Origin: JAWLHA01 sp041690535
GTDB taxonomy: Bacteria > Pseudomonadota > Gammaproteobacteria > Thiohalomonadales > Thiohalomonadaceae
Length of the DNA: 64,000 nt
NCBI GenBank assembly: GCA_041690535.1
Contig: JAWLHA010000018.1
Span: forward strand, 4,110-68,109
Direction: 5' to 3'
Made by a program: the position numbers and the translations under genes. Shown piece by piece: positions 49,740 to 57,594 of this stretch. Below the pieces are notes generated by a model, which ran no database searches, was not told the origin of the DNA, and worked only from the letters and a program-made list of their open reading frames with translations. Each line of letters opens with the position of its first letter. Positions within the stretch are counted from its first letter, which is position 1.

Positions 49740-50960
49740 ATGAAAGTAGATACCATGCGGAAGATCGACTACTGGGTCGGTGTTCCCCTCTGTTTCCTGT
49801 TCAGCCTCCTTCTGAGGGTGCTGGGACCGTTCCGCCGGGCATCGGCCATGCGGCCCCGCAAGGCCCTGTTCATCGAGCTGTCGGAGATGGGCAGCGCCAT
49901 TCTGGTCGATCCGGCGATGCGCAAGCTGCGCGATGCGGGGGTGGAATTGCACTTCGTCATTTTCGACAAGAATGCCCCCAGTCTGCGGTTGTTGGACACC
50001 GTGCCCGAATCCAACGTCTTCACCATCCGCGAGAGCGGCCTGGTGCCACTGGCCGTGGATACCCTTCGGTTCTTGGCCTGGACCCGTCGGCGGGGGATCG
50101 ATACGGTGATCGACCTGGAGCTGTTTTCCCGCTACACCGCGCTGCTCACCGCCCTCAGCGGTGCCCGCAACCGGGTGGGATTCTACGCGTTCCACAACGA
50201 AGGGCTCTATCGGGGCGAAATGCTTACCCACCAAGTGGCGTACAACCCCCATATCCATATCGCAAAGAACTTTGTGGCCCTGGTCAACGCGGCGCTCAGC
50301 GATCGGATGGAGCGGCCCTTCTCCAAGACCCTGGTCGGCGATGACGAGGTGGTCCTTGCCAAGCTGCAGTTCGACGAGCAGCAGCTGGCGACCATCCGCG
50401 CGCGGGTGCGTGCCGATTTCCCCGCCTATGACCCGGCCGTCCACCGCATCGTGCTCATAAACCCCAACGCCAGCGAACTGCTGATCCAGCGGCGCTGGAT
50501 GCCCGAGCACTATGTGGCGTTGATGAAACAGGTGCTGGAGACCTATGGGGATGTGCTGGTCCTCATTACCGGGGCCCCGGCCGAGCGGGAGGAGGCCGAG
50601 GGGCTGGTGCGTCAGGTGGGGCACGAACGGTGCATCAACTTCGCCGGGCGGGTCAAGTTTGAAGAGCTTCCCCCCCTCTATGCGATCTCCACGCTGATGG
50701 TGACCAATGATTCCGGTCCGGGGCACTTCTCGGCGGTCACGGAGATGCCCACCTTCGTCATCTTCGGGCCGGAAACACCCGCGCTTTATGGTTCGCTCGG
50801 CAACAGCACCCCTATCTATGCCGGCCTTGCCTGCTCGCCCTGTGTGAGCGCGGCCAACCACCGCAAGACCCCGTGTCACGACAATGTCTGCCTGCAGGTG
50901 ATCAAGCCGGAGCGGGTCTTCAGCGCGATTCAGCCGCATCTCGAGCGGCGGCCTGTATGA
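49740..50960 (+). CDS. GT9 family (heptosyltransferase-like) glycosyltransferase
   Basis: A 406-residue GT-B enzyme of the ADP-heptose:LPS heptosyltransferase family. The N-terminal domain has LFIELSEMGSAILVDP; the C-terminal domain has INPNASELLIQRRWMPEHYV, LITGAPAEREEAEGL and TNDSGPGHFSAVTEMPTFVIFGPETP. An N-terminal hydrophobic stretch (about 12-27) suggests membrane association, unusual for LPS heptosyltransferases. The acceptor is unknown. ATG 49740 was chosen; ATG 49755 is possible. Confidence 0.82.
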   Translation: MKVDTMRKIDYWVGVPLCFLFSLLLRVLGPFRRASAMRPRKALFIELSEMGSAILVDPAMRKLRDAGVELHFVIFDKNAPSLRLLDTVPESNVFTIRESGLVPLAVDTLRFLAWTRRRGIDTVIDLELFSRYTALLTALSGARNRVGFYAFHNEGLYRGEMLTHQVAYNPHIHIAKNFVALVNAALSDRMERPFSKTLVGDDEVVLAKLQFDEQQLATIRARVRADFPAYDPAVHRIVLINPNASELLIQRRWMPEHYVALMKQVLETYGDVLVLITGAPAEREEAEGLVRQVGHERCINFAGRVKFEELPPLYAISTLMVTNDSGPGHFSAVTEMPTFVIFGPETPALYGSLGNSTPIYAGLACSPCVSAANHRKTPCHDNVCLQVIKPERVFSAIQPHLERRPV

Positions 50961-51034
50961 TCGATCGGGGTTATCTCGATGGGCGGAGGAGGGCGATCTC
51001 TGGTAGTTTCAAGGTTTCCGTTTGACGTGCTCCG

Positions 51035-53881
51035 ATGAAATTGCGCCCGGTCCTCTTCATCCCCCTGGTCAGCCTCGGCGTGGCACCGCTGCTGGTGCTG
51101 ATCGCCTTCGTCCTGCCCCAGGTGGTGGGCGGGTTCGAGTCGGCCGCCCAGGAACAGACGCTGGCTTCGCTGCGCTTCCAACGCTACGAGTTGAACCAGC
51201 GGCTCCAGGGGCAGAAGGAGATGGCACGGATCATCTCGCTGCTGCCCGCCCCCAAAGAGATTTTGGGCGCCCATATGCAGGGGAGCCGGGAGCTGTTTCT
51301 CTCCGCCGAGCAGGCCAAGTCGCGCTTGGCCGGGGTTCTGAAGCGGTGGTTTGACGAGACCTCTGAACTGCAGGCCATTGTAATTGCCGATGCCCATGGC
51401 GCCGAGGTGCTGCGGTTGCGCCGCGTCGACGGGGCATTGGTGCGGGCGGTAGAGCAGCCGCTGGCCGCTGAGCAGGGTGACTACCGGTGGCAGGGCGGCC
51501 CTGTTGCAGGCAGTCCGGTGCGTGTGGCACTGGTAAAGCTTGAAGAGGGTGGGGAATACCATCTGCAGATCGTCCGCCCCATCACCGGGCGAGACGGCGA
51601 GGTGATCGGCTCGGCGGCCCTCTACACCGATCTGGGACAGGTGCTGGGCGCCTACAAGTCATCCTTCTGGATCGATCAGACGGGGAGCTTGTTGCAGAAC
51701 CCGCTGCAGGGGGGAAGCGGCACCTCCGTCTTCAGCCTCTTCCCGGAGCTGCGTGGAATCCTCCACGGGACGGAGCCATTGGTGGTGCAGGGAGCAGGGG
51801 AGGCGCTGACCGCCTGGGTGCCGCTGCGCCTCGACGATGTCAGCGGCAATGCCGTCTGGATCGGCAGCCGGGTGGACCGCAGCCATCTTGAACGGCTCCT
51901 TGCGGATTTCCGGTACGGCTTTCTCTCCCTGGCTGTGGCCCTGCTGGTATTGGCCGGGGTGGTTGCTTCGCGCATCACCGGGCGCCTGGTGGCGGTCAAG
52001 GAGGGACTCCTCGAGGGGCTCAAGGACATCATTGCCGGGTGCGATAACGTCCGGTTCGAGTGGCGTCACCCGCGCGAGCTGCGGGAGCTGAGTGAAGAGC
52101 TTTCCATCGTCGCGAGCCGACATGCGGCGGTCAATTGTGAGCGGCAGAAAGCCGAGCAGGCACTGTTCCGGGAGAAGGAGTTGGCGCAAGCCACGCTCAC
52201 TTCCATCGGTGACGGTGTGATCACCACCGATGGGGCGGGGCGGGTGGAGTACATGAATCCCGCTGCCGTGCAGATGACCGGCTGGGAGGGGGATCGCGCC
52301 AAGGGGCAGCCGTTCGAAGAGGTGTGCAGGTTGTTGGACGAGGCGAGCGGCGAGCCTGTCGCCGACCCCATCGGTCATTGCCTTCAGCAGGGACAGCCGA
52401 CCGAGCGGCTGAGCGATGCCCGCCTGCTCCAGGAAGGGGGGCTGGAGACCGACGTCGAGTACTCCGCGGCGCCGATGTTCAACCGCGCCGGGTCGGTCAC
52501 CGGGGCCGTCGTTGCGCTGCGGGATGTGAGCGAACAGCGTTTCCTGCGCCGACAGTTGGAGGAGCAGGCCAGCCACGATTCGCTCACTGGCGTTTACAAC
52601 CGCCGCCAGTTCGAAAACCACCTGGAGCAGGCGCTGACGGAAGTGCGGCGCCAACCCGGCCGGGAACACTGGCTGTGCTATATCGATATCGACCAGTTCA
52701 AGGTGGTCAATGATACCTGTGGGCACTTGGCCGGTGACGAACTACTCGTGCAGGTGGCTGCGACGCTGAGGCAGGCAATGCGCGATGAGGACGTGGTCGC
52801 GCGGGTCGGTGGCGATGAGTTCGCCCTGCTGGTCCGCGATGCGCCGCTTGCGCAAGCGCGCACTGCGGCGGAGCGTGCCTGGCTGGCCATCCAGGAGATG
52901 CACTTTGTCTGGGACAACAAGGGGTTCGCCATTACCGCGAGCATGGGGATGGTCCAGGTGGACCCCTCGAGCGGAACCATTTACGACCTGCTGGGGACTG
53001 CCGACAAGGCGTGCTTCGTGGCGAAAAACGAGGGGCGTAACCGCATTCACCTGTTCAATCCGGACGATGATGCCGTGTTGCAGCACGGCGGTGAGATGGA
53101 GTGGGTGCACCGGATCCGGGTCGCATTGGCAGAAGAGCGCTTTGCGCTCTACCAACAGACGATCCAGCCGTTGCAGGAGGAAGGACGGGCCCTCCATTGC
53201 GAAATCCTGGTCCGCATGCTGGATGAGGAGGGGGATCCCGTTCCACCCATGTCCTTCATTCCTGCGGCGGAACGCTACAACATGATGTCCGAGATCGACC
53301 GCTGGGTGGTGAAGAACACTCTGGATGCCATGGAGGGGTGGGAGGCGGAGGGGCACGGTGGGGAGTGTCTCGTGTCCATCAATCTCTCCGCCCAGTCGCT
53401 GACCGATACCGACTTTCTGCCCTATGTGCTCGGTCAGCTCAATGCCCATCGCGTCGACCCGGGGCACCTCTGCTTTGAGATCACCGAGACCGCCGCCATC
53501 GCCAATCTGTCACGGGCCATCGACTTCATCAACACCGTGCGCCTGCGCGGATGCCGGTTCTCCCTGGACGACTTCGGCAGCGGCCTCAGCTCGTTCGGCT
53601 ACCTGAAGAATCTGCCCGTGGATTTCCTGAAGATTGACGGGAGTTTCATCAAGGATATGTCCTCCGATCCCATCGATCGGGCGATGGTGGAGTCCATCAA
53701 TCAAGTGGGACACGTGATCGGCATCAAGACCATTGCCGAATTCGTGGAGGACGAACAGACACTGGAGCTGCTGAGGGTGATCGGGGTGGATTATGTGCAG
53801 GGGTATGTGGTTGCCCGGCCGGCCCCTCTCGCCGGAGTCTGGCAGCAGCAGGGACGCCGCAAGGTGGCGGGCAGCGGCTGA
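51035..53881 (+). CDS. membrane sensor PAS-GGDEF-EAL cyclic-di-GMP protein
   Basis: A 948-residue protein. Two membrane segments (about 5-28 and 295-315) enclose a periplasmic sensor region. After a short linker come a PAS domain (about 385-500, with TSIGDGVITTDGAGRVEYMN), a GGDEF domain (ARVGGDEFALLV near 590, inhibitory RDED site five residues before) and an EAL domain (EILVRM near 722, ITETAAIANLS, DDFGSGLSSFGYLK, KIDGSF, QGYVVARPAPL). All catalytic motifs look intact. The GGDEF-EAL half closely resembles the protein at 28881-31976, so the two are paralogues with different sensors. Confidence 0.92.
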   Translation: MKLRPVLFIPLVSLGVAPLLVLIAFVLPQVVGGFESAAQEQTLASLRFQRYELNQRLQGQKEMARIISLLPAPKEILGAHMQGSRELFLSAEQAKSRLAGVLKRWFDETSELQAIVIADAHGAEVLRLRRVDGALVRAVEQPLAAEQGDYRWQGGPVAGSPVRVALVKLEEGGEYHLQIVRPITGRDGEVIGSAALYTDLGQVLGAYKSSFWIDQTGSLLQNPLQGGSGTSVFSLFPELRGILHGTEPLVVQGAGEALTAWVPLRLDDVSGNAVWIGSRVDRSHLERLLADFRYGFLSLAVALLVLAGVVASRITGRLVAVKEGLLEGLKDIIAGCDNVRFEWRHPRELRELSEELSIVASRHAAVNCERQKAEQALFREKELAQATLTSIGDGVITTDGAGRVEYMNPAAVQMTGWEGDRAKGQPFEEVCRLLDEASGEPVADPIGHCLQQGQPTERLSDARLLQEGGLETDVEYSAAPMFNRAGSVTGAVVALRDVSEQRFLRRQLEEQASHDSLTGVYNRRQFENHLEQALTEVRRQPGREHWLCYIDIDQFKVVNDTCGHLAGDELLVQVAATLRQAMRDEDVVARVGGDEFALLVRDAPLAQARTAAERAWLAIQEMHFVWDNKGFAITASMGMVQVDPSSGTIYDLLGTADKACFVAKNEGRNRIHLFNPDDDAVLQHGGEMEWVHRIRVALAEERFALYQQTIQPLQEEGRALHCEILVRMLDEEGDPVPPMSFIPAAERYNMMSEIDRWVVKNTLDAMEGWEAEGHGGECLVSINLSAQSLTDTDFLPYVLGQLNAHRVDPGHLCFEITETAAIANLSRAIDFINTVRLRGCRFSLDDFGSGLSSFGYLKNLPVDFLKIDGSFIKDMSSDPIDRAMVESINQVGHVIGIKTIAEFVEDEQTLELLRVIGVDYVQGYVVARPAPLAGVWQQQGRRKVAGSG

Positions 53882-53956
53882 CCGGGAGGGGGAGCGCGCG
53901 ACCCTGCTTGCCCAGTGCGAGAGTGACCCGCAGTCTCTGAACCGACCCCTCGCTCC

Positions 53957-54238
53957 TCAACCCCGTTTGCGGCGGAACATGGCGCGGACGTGGTCGTAGG
54001 TCAGCGGATAGCTCAGTGCGATTCGGCCGCACTCCTCATCCGTGAGCCAGACGGTATCGTAGTAGGCGTCGGTGAGGGGTTCACCTTGGGCCAGGCGCGC
54101 GTCAAGGATTGCGCGGGCCCGATCTTCCGCGTTCGAGCGGCCCTCCCCAGGGGCGCAGCAGATGCGGTAGACCACCTCGGCAGACAGCAGGCAAAGAATG
54201 GCTCCTCCCGCCAGAGCGAAAAGATCGATGGCTTCCAT
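53957..54238 (-). CDS. small membrane-anchored hypothetical protein
   Basis: A 93-residue protein: an N-terminal hydrophobic segment (about 5-28, LFALAGGAILCLLSAEVVYR), then a charged cytoplasmic part with RARAILDARLAQGEPLTDAY and a basic end FRRKRG. No family is recognised. It is convergent with the GGDEF/EAL gene and downstream of the HTH regulator on the same strand, with MITE copy 9 between. Confidence 0.5.
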   Translation of the reverse strand: MEAIDLFALAGGAILCLLSAEVVYRICCAPGEGRSNAEDRARAILDARLAQGEPLTDAYYDTVWLTDEECGRIALSYPLTYDHVRAMFRRKRG

Positions 54239-54402
54239 ATCGCTTCCATCCGTTGTTGGTCCACGTCCCCGCAGCGCAAACCATCCCCCATGCGTCTGGA
54301 ATTACCGACCACTCGGCGCCCTCGGTACAGGAGAAATGCGGGCTAGCCTTGGAAATAGTAGACCATGGGGTCGAAGCTGTAGTCTCAGCTTCCGCCCCCC
54401 TC

Positions 54403-54568
54403 CAGGGTGAACGCATACTAACGTCACGGCCGTGCTGTGAGCGACGTAAGTCCTTGAAAGCAGGTCCGCTGTGAATACATCCATGTACGCTCGACGGCCG
54501 CGTCCATGCGGCCGACGACTTGCTTTCAAGGACTTCCGTCACTCCTGAGTGAGTATGCGTTCACCCTG
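54403..54568. mobile_element. CAGGG-ended MITE, copy 9 (166 bp)
   Basis: A forward-orientation 166-bp copy with the perfect 10-bp direct repeat CGCCCCCCTC on both sides (54393-54402 and 54569-54578). Its right terminal repeat contains the TGA that ends the minus-strand regulator gene at 54561, so insertion replaced the natural 3' end of that gene. Confidence 0.94.
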
Positions 54569-54971
54569 CGCCCCCCTCCGAGAGGGAGTGAATGATCAAG
54601 CGGATGGCCTGCTGCTGCGCGTGGGTCAGACGGCGAAAGGAGGCAAGAAGGCGCGCCTCTTCAGGGTCGAGGGGCACTGCCTCGTCCATCTTTGGCAACT
54701 CGTCGCGCACGCCCACAAAAGGCCGCATCGGGCCTTCGCCGTCCTGCAGCCACGCACGCCTCACACCGAGTATGTGAGCCAACTCCGGCATGCGGGAGGG
54801 CATCGGCAGTGCGCTCCCCTCCAGCCACTTGCGTACGGCCTGACCCGAGACTCCAAAGAGTCGCTGCAGTCGGCCCTGCTGCCTGGGCGTGTAACCCAGC
54901 TCCTCGAGGGCCTGCCGCAGCCGGGCGGCAAAGGCCTGCCTCACCCGCTCCCTGTTGTGTTCGGATTGCAT
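54561..54971 (-). CDS. HTH (Cro/C1-like) regulator truncated or re-ended by a MITE
   Basis: A 136-residue protein. Residues about 10-75 form a Cro/C1-type HTH (GRLQRLFGVSGQAVRKWLEG) with the following helix MPELAHILGVRRAWL. The C-terminal part (PEEARLLASFRRLTHAQQQA) is helical. The last residues and the stop codon come from the 10-bp target site and the MITE end. It is divergent from the 64-residue gene at 55044; the 72-bp gap with two AGTTATT copies could hold a shared operator. Confidence 0.75.
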   Translation of the reverse strand: MQSEHNRERVRQAFAARLRQALEELGYTPRQQGRLQRLFGVSGQAVRKWLEGSALPMPSRMPELAHILGVRRAWLQDGEGPMRPFVGVRDELPKMDEAVPLDPEEARLLASFRRLTHAQQQAIRLIIHSLSEGGAG

Positions 54972-55043
54972 CGGCGAAGCTTACCGTCCAGTGATGGGAG
55001 TGGCAGTTATTGACCCGGTAACCGCGAGTTATTAATCTTCGGG

Positions 55044-55238
55044 ATGAAGACGGACGGGAAGGGCATCATGGAAGCGATGAGCGAGAGCCAACGGAAGTTG
55101 CTTGAAGAGATCGAGGCCATCGAGGAACTGATGGCGGTGTGGAAAAACTGTCGTGATCCAGAGGTTCGAATTGCCCTTCAGCTGCTGCGGAAGAGCCTCG
55201 AGAGTCGCCGCGAGCGGCTGCTGAGCACTCTTCATTGA
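55044..55238 (+). CDS. small helical hypothetical protein
   Basis: A 64-residue, highly charged, wholly helical product (RKLLEEIEAIEELMAVW, ALQLLRKSLESRRERLLS) with coiled-coil character and no membrane segment. It is divergent from the HTH regulator and may be its target or partner. No family is recognised. A short hairpin CCCAAA-CCGCC-TTTGGG (55251-55267) lies before the convergent purN stop. Confidence 0.5.
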   Translation: MKTDGKGIMEAMSESQRKLLEEIEAIEELMAVWKNCRDPEVRIALQLLRKSLESRRERLLSTLH

Positions 55239-55302
55239 TGCGCTGATTGCCCCCAAACCGCCTTTGGGAGTGGACGGGAAGCGAGCCGGTCAGCCTGACC
55301 GA

Positions 55303-55959
55303 TCACTCTGCGGGAACGACCGGCTCGCCATCGAGCCAGGCGCGCCCTGCACGAAGCGCGAGTCGTCCCTCCGCAAACCAGCGAATTGCTTGGGGGTAGA
55401 TGCAATGCTCCTGCTCCAGTACACGGGCCGCCAGGGAGTCGGGCGTATCGCCCTCCCGCACGGGGACGCGCCCTTGAATGATGATCGGTCCGGCGTCCAG
55501 CTCGGGGGTCACGAAGTGGACCGTGGCCCCATGTTCCGCGTCCCCGGCTGCAATGCAGCGGGCGTGGGTGTCCAACCCCCTGTAGCGGGGCAGCAGGGAG
55601 GGGTGGATGTTGATCATGCGCCCTTCGTAGTGACGCACGAAACCGTCGCTGAGGATCCGCATGAAGCCTGCCAGCACCACCAGCTCCGGTGCGTATTCGT
55701 CGATGAGGCGCCGCAGGGCGGTGTCGTAGGCCTCGCGATCGGCGAAGCCTTTGGCGGGTAGCACCGCCGTGGCGATACCCGCCTGGCGCGCACGCTCCAG
55801 GCCATAGGCTTCCTCGCGGTTGCTGATGACCACACGGATCTCCACCGGCAGGCCATGGTGCTCGATCGCATCGATGATCGCCTGCAGGTTGGAGCCGCTC
55901 CCGGAAATGAGTACGGCGATGGGCAGGAGAGGGCGTGGGGCGCCGGTGTTTCGTTTCAT
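55303..55959 (-). CDS. purN: phosphoribosylglycinamide formyltransferase
   Basis: PurN formylates GAR using 10-formyl-tetrahydrofolate, the third step of purine synthesis. The 218-residue protein has VLISGSGSNLQAIIDAIE at the N terminus, GFMRILSDGFVRHYEGRMIN with HPSLLP (catalytic Asn and His), and HFVTPELDAGPIIIQ with the catalytic Asp. ATG 55959 has AGGAAAGA upstream; longer frames are unsupported. It follows purM with a 176-bp gap that begins with a strong hairpin. Confidence 0.95.
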   Translation of the reverse strand: MKRNTGAPRPLLPIAVLISGSGSNLQAIIDAIEHHGLPVEIRVVISNREEAYGLERARQAGIATAVLPAKGFADREAYDTALRRLIDEYAPELVVLAGFMRILSDGFVRHYEGRMINIHPSLLPRYRGLDTHARCIAAGDAEHGATVHFVTPELDAGPIIIQGRVPVREGDTPDSLAARVLEQEHCIYPQAIRWFAEGRLALRAGRAWLDGEPVVPAE

Positions 55960-56101
55960 TCTTTCCTGATGGCTCGTGTTCAGTGCCGCAACAAATCGCT
56001 GACAGGCCGTCGAAGCGGCCATCCCGGGCGAAGCCCACTCCAGGATGGCTGTCGATGGGGGCACACCCGGGCAGCCCAGTCACATCGCTATGATGCTCGC
56101 A

Positions 56102-56131
56102 GCTCCGGGGGCCACCCGGGTCCCCCGGAGC
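56102..56131 (-). terminator. strong hairpin between purM and purN
   Basis: A perfect 10-bp GC stem (GCTCCGGGGG with CCCCCGGAGC) and 10-nt loop start 4 bp after the purM stop. With no T tract it could attenuate or stabilise the purM transcript rather than fully stop it. Confidence 0.5.
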
Positions 56132-56135
56132 GGAA

Positions 56136-57194
56136 TCAGTCGGAAATGCCCTGGAGTACGACCCGCGGCTCACTCGCTCCGGCCCGGATGGAGCCGATCA
56201 GCGTGGGCGCCTCGCCCTCGTTATGCAGGAGTTCCATGGCCGCCTGGGCCTGCTCGGCCGGCACGCAGATGACCATGCCGATGCCGCAGTTGAAGGTGCG
56301 GAACATCTCGGCATCGGCGACGTTGCCCTTCGCCTGCAGCCAGTCGAAGATGGCCGGGCGCTGCCAGCTGTCCGTATCGATCACCGCATGGCAGCCCTCG
56401 GGCAGGACCCGGGGCAGGTTCTCGGTGAGTCCACCACCGGTGATGTGGGCCAGGGCACGCACATCCACCGCCTGCATGAGTTTCAGCAGCGGCTTTACGT
56501 AAATGCGGGTCGGTTCCAGCAGAACCTCCCCGAGGGGGCGGCCGTGGAAATCCTCGCTCAGATCCGCTCCCGAGTGCTCCACGATCTTGCGAACCAGCGA
56601 GTAGCCGTTGGAATGGGGGCCGGACGAACCCAGTGCGATGAGTGCATCGGTGGGGGAGACCCGGTTGCCGTCGATGATGCGCTCCTTCTCCACGACACCG
56701 ACGCAGAAGCCCGCCAGGTCGTAGTCGTCGCCCTCGTACATGCCGGGCATTTCGGCGGTTTCGCCCCCCACCAGGGCGCAGCCTGACATTTCGCAGCCGT
56801 CGGCAATGCCCTTGACCACGTCGGCCGCCGCCTCCACGTTGAGGTGGCCGGTGGCGTAGTAATCGAGGAAGAACAGGGGCTCGGCACCCTGCACCACGAG
56901 GTCGTTGACGCACATGGCCACGAGATCGATCCCGATGGTGTCGTGTTTGTTCAGCTGCATGGCCAGTTTGAGCTTGGTGCCGACCCCGTCGGTGCCGGCC
57001 ACCAGCACCGGCTGCCGATACCGGTCGAGGGGGACCTCGAACAGGGCACCGAAGCCCCCCAGCCCGCCCATGACGCCGGGCCGCATGGTGCGCGCGGCGT
57101 GCGGTTTGATGCGTTCGACCAGGGCGTTGCCGGCATCGATGTCCACGCCGGCATCGCGGTAGCTCAGTCGAGAATCGGAAGTCTGTTCGGTCAC
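56136..57194 (-). CDS. purM: phosphoribosylformylglycinamidine cyclo-ligase
   Basis: PurM closes the imidazole ring to form AIR, the fifth purine step. The 352-residue protein has LSYRDAGVDIDAGNALVERI, GTDGVGTKLKLA, the glycine-rich GGETAEMPGMY and AHITGGGLTENLPRVLP, all characteristic. It is divergent from the DUF2066 gene, with MITE copy 10 between, and upstream of purN, as in many gammaproteobacteria. Confidence 0.97.
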   Translation of the reverse strand: MTEQTSDSRLSYRDAGVDIDAGNALVERIKPHAARTMRPGVMGGLGGFGALFEVPLDRYRQPVLVAGTDGVGTKLKLAMQLNKHDTIGIDLVAMCVNDLVVQGAEPLFFLDYYATGHLNVEAAADVVKGIADGCEMSGCALVGGETAEMPGMYEGDDYDLAGFCVGVVEKERIIDGNRVSPTDALIALGSSGPHSNGYSLVRKIVEHSGADLSEDFHGRPLGEVLLEPTRIYVKPLLKLMQAVDVRALAHITGGGLTENLPRVLPEGCHAVIDTDSWQRPAIFDWLQAKGNVADAEMFRTFNCGIGMVICVPAEQAQAAMELLHNEGEAPTLIGSIRAGASEPRVVLQGISD

Positions 57195-57373
57195 GGGTTA
57201 GCTCCCCTCGGCGAGGCGGGTTCTGGAAAAGCGCCACATTTTAGCAGTCGCGAGGCCATCGTGGGAACGCAATTGGCGGGAACCTTCCACTGTGAAGCTG
57301 CCAGCCGATTCGGGGGTCGGGTGGCCTGCGCAAGCCCGGCGGCGATCACGGGGCATCGCTCCTCTCTTCTCTT

Positions 57374-57539
57374 CAGGGTAAACGCATACTTACCCAAGAG
57401 CGTTGTAAGTCCTTGAAAGCAGGTCGTCGGCCACAGGGACGCGGCCGTTGAGCGTACATGGATGTATTTACAGCGCACCTGCTTTCAAGGACTTACATCG
57501 CTCACAGCACGGCCTTGATGCAAGTATGCGTTCACCCTG
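57374..57539. mobile_element. CAGGG-ended MITE, copy 10 (166 bp)
   Basis: A reverse-orientation 166-bp copy. Instead of a 10-bp repeat, the flanks are a 20-bp direct repeat with one mismatch: CATCGCTCCTCTCTTCTCTT (57354-57373) and CACCGCTCCTCTCTTCTCTT (57540-57559). It lies in the divergent region between purM and the DUF2066 gene. Confidence 0.92.
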
Positions 57540-57594
57540 CACCGCTCCTCTCTTCTCTTGACTTGCTCCGGTCGGTCGCATAGCTTGCCTCACC

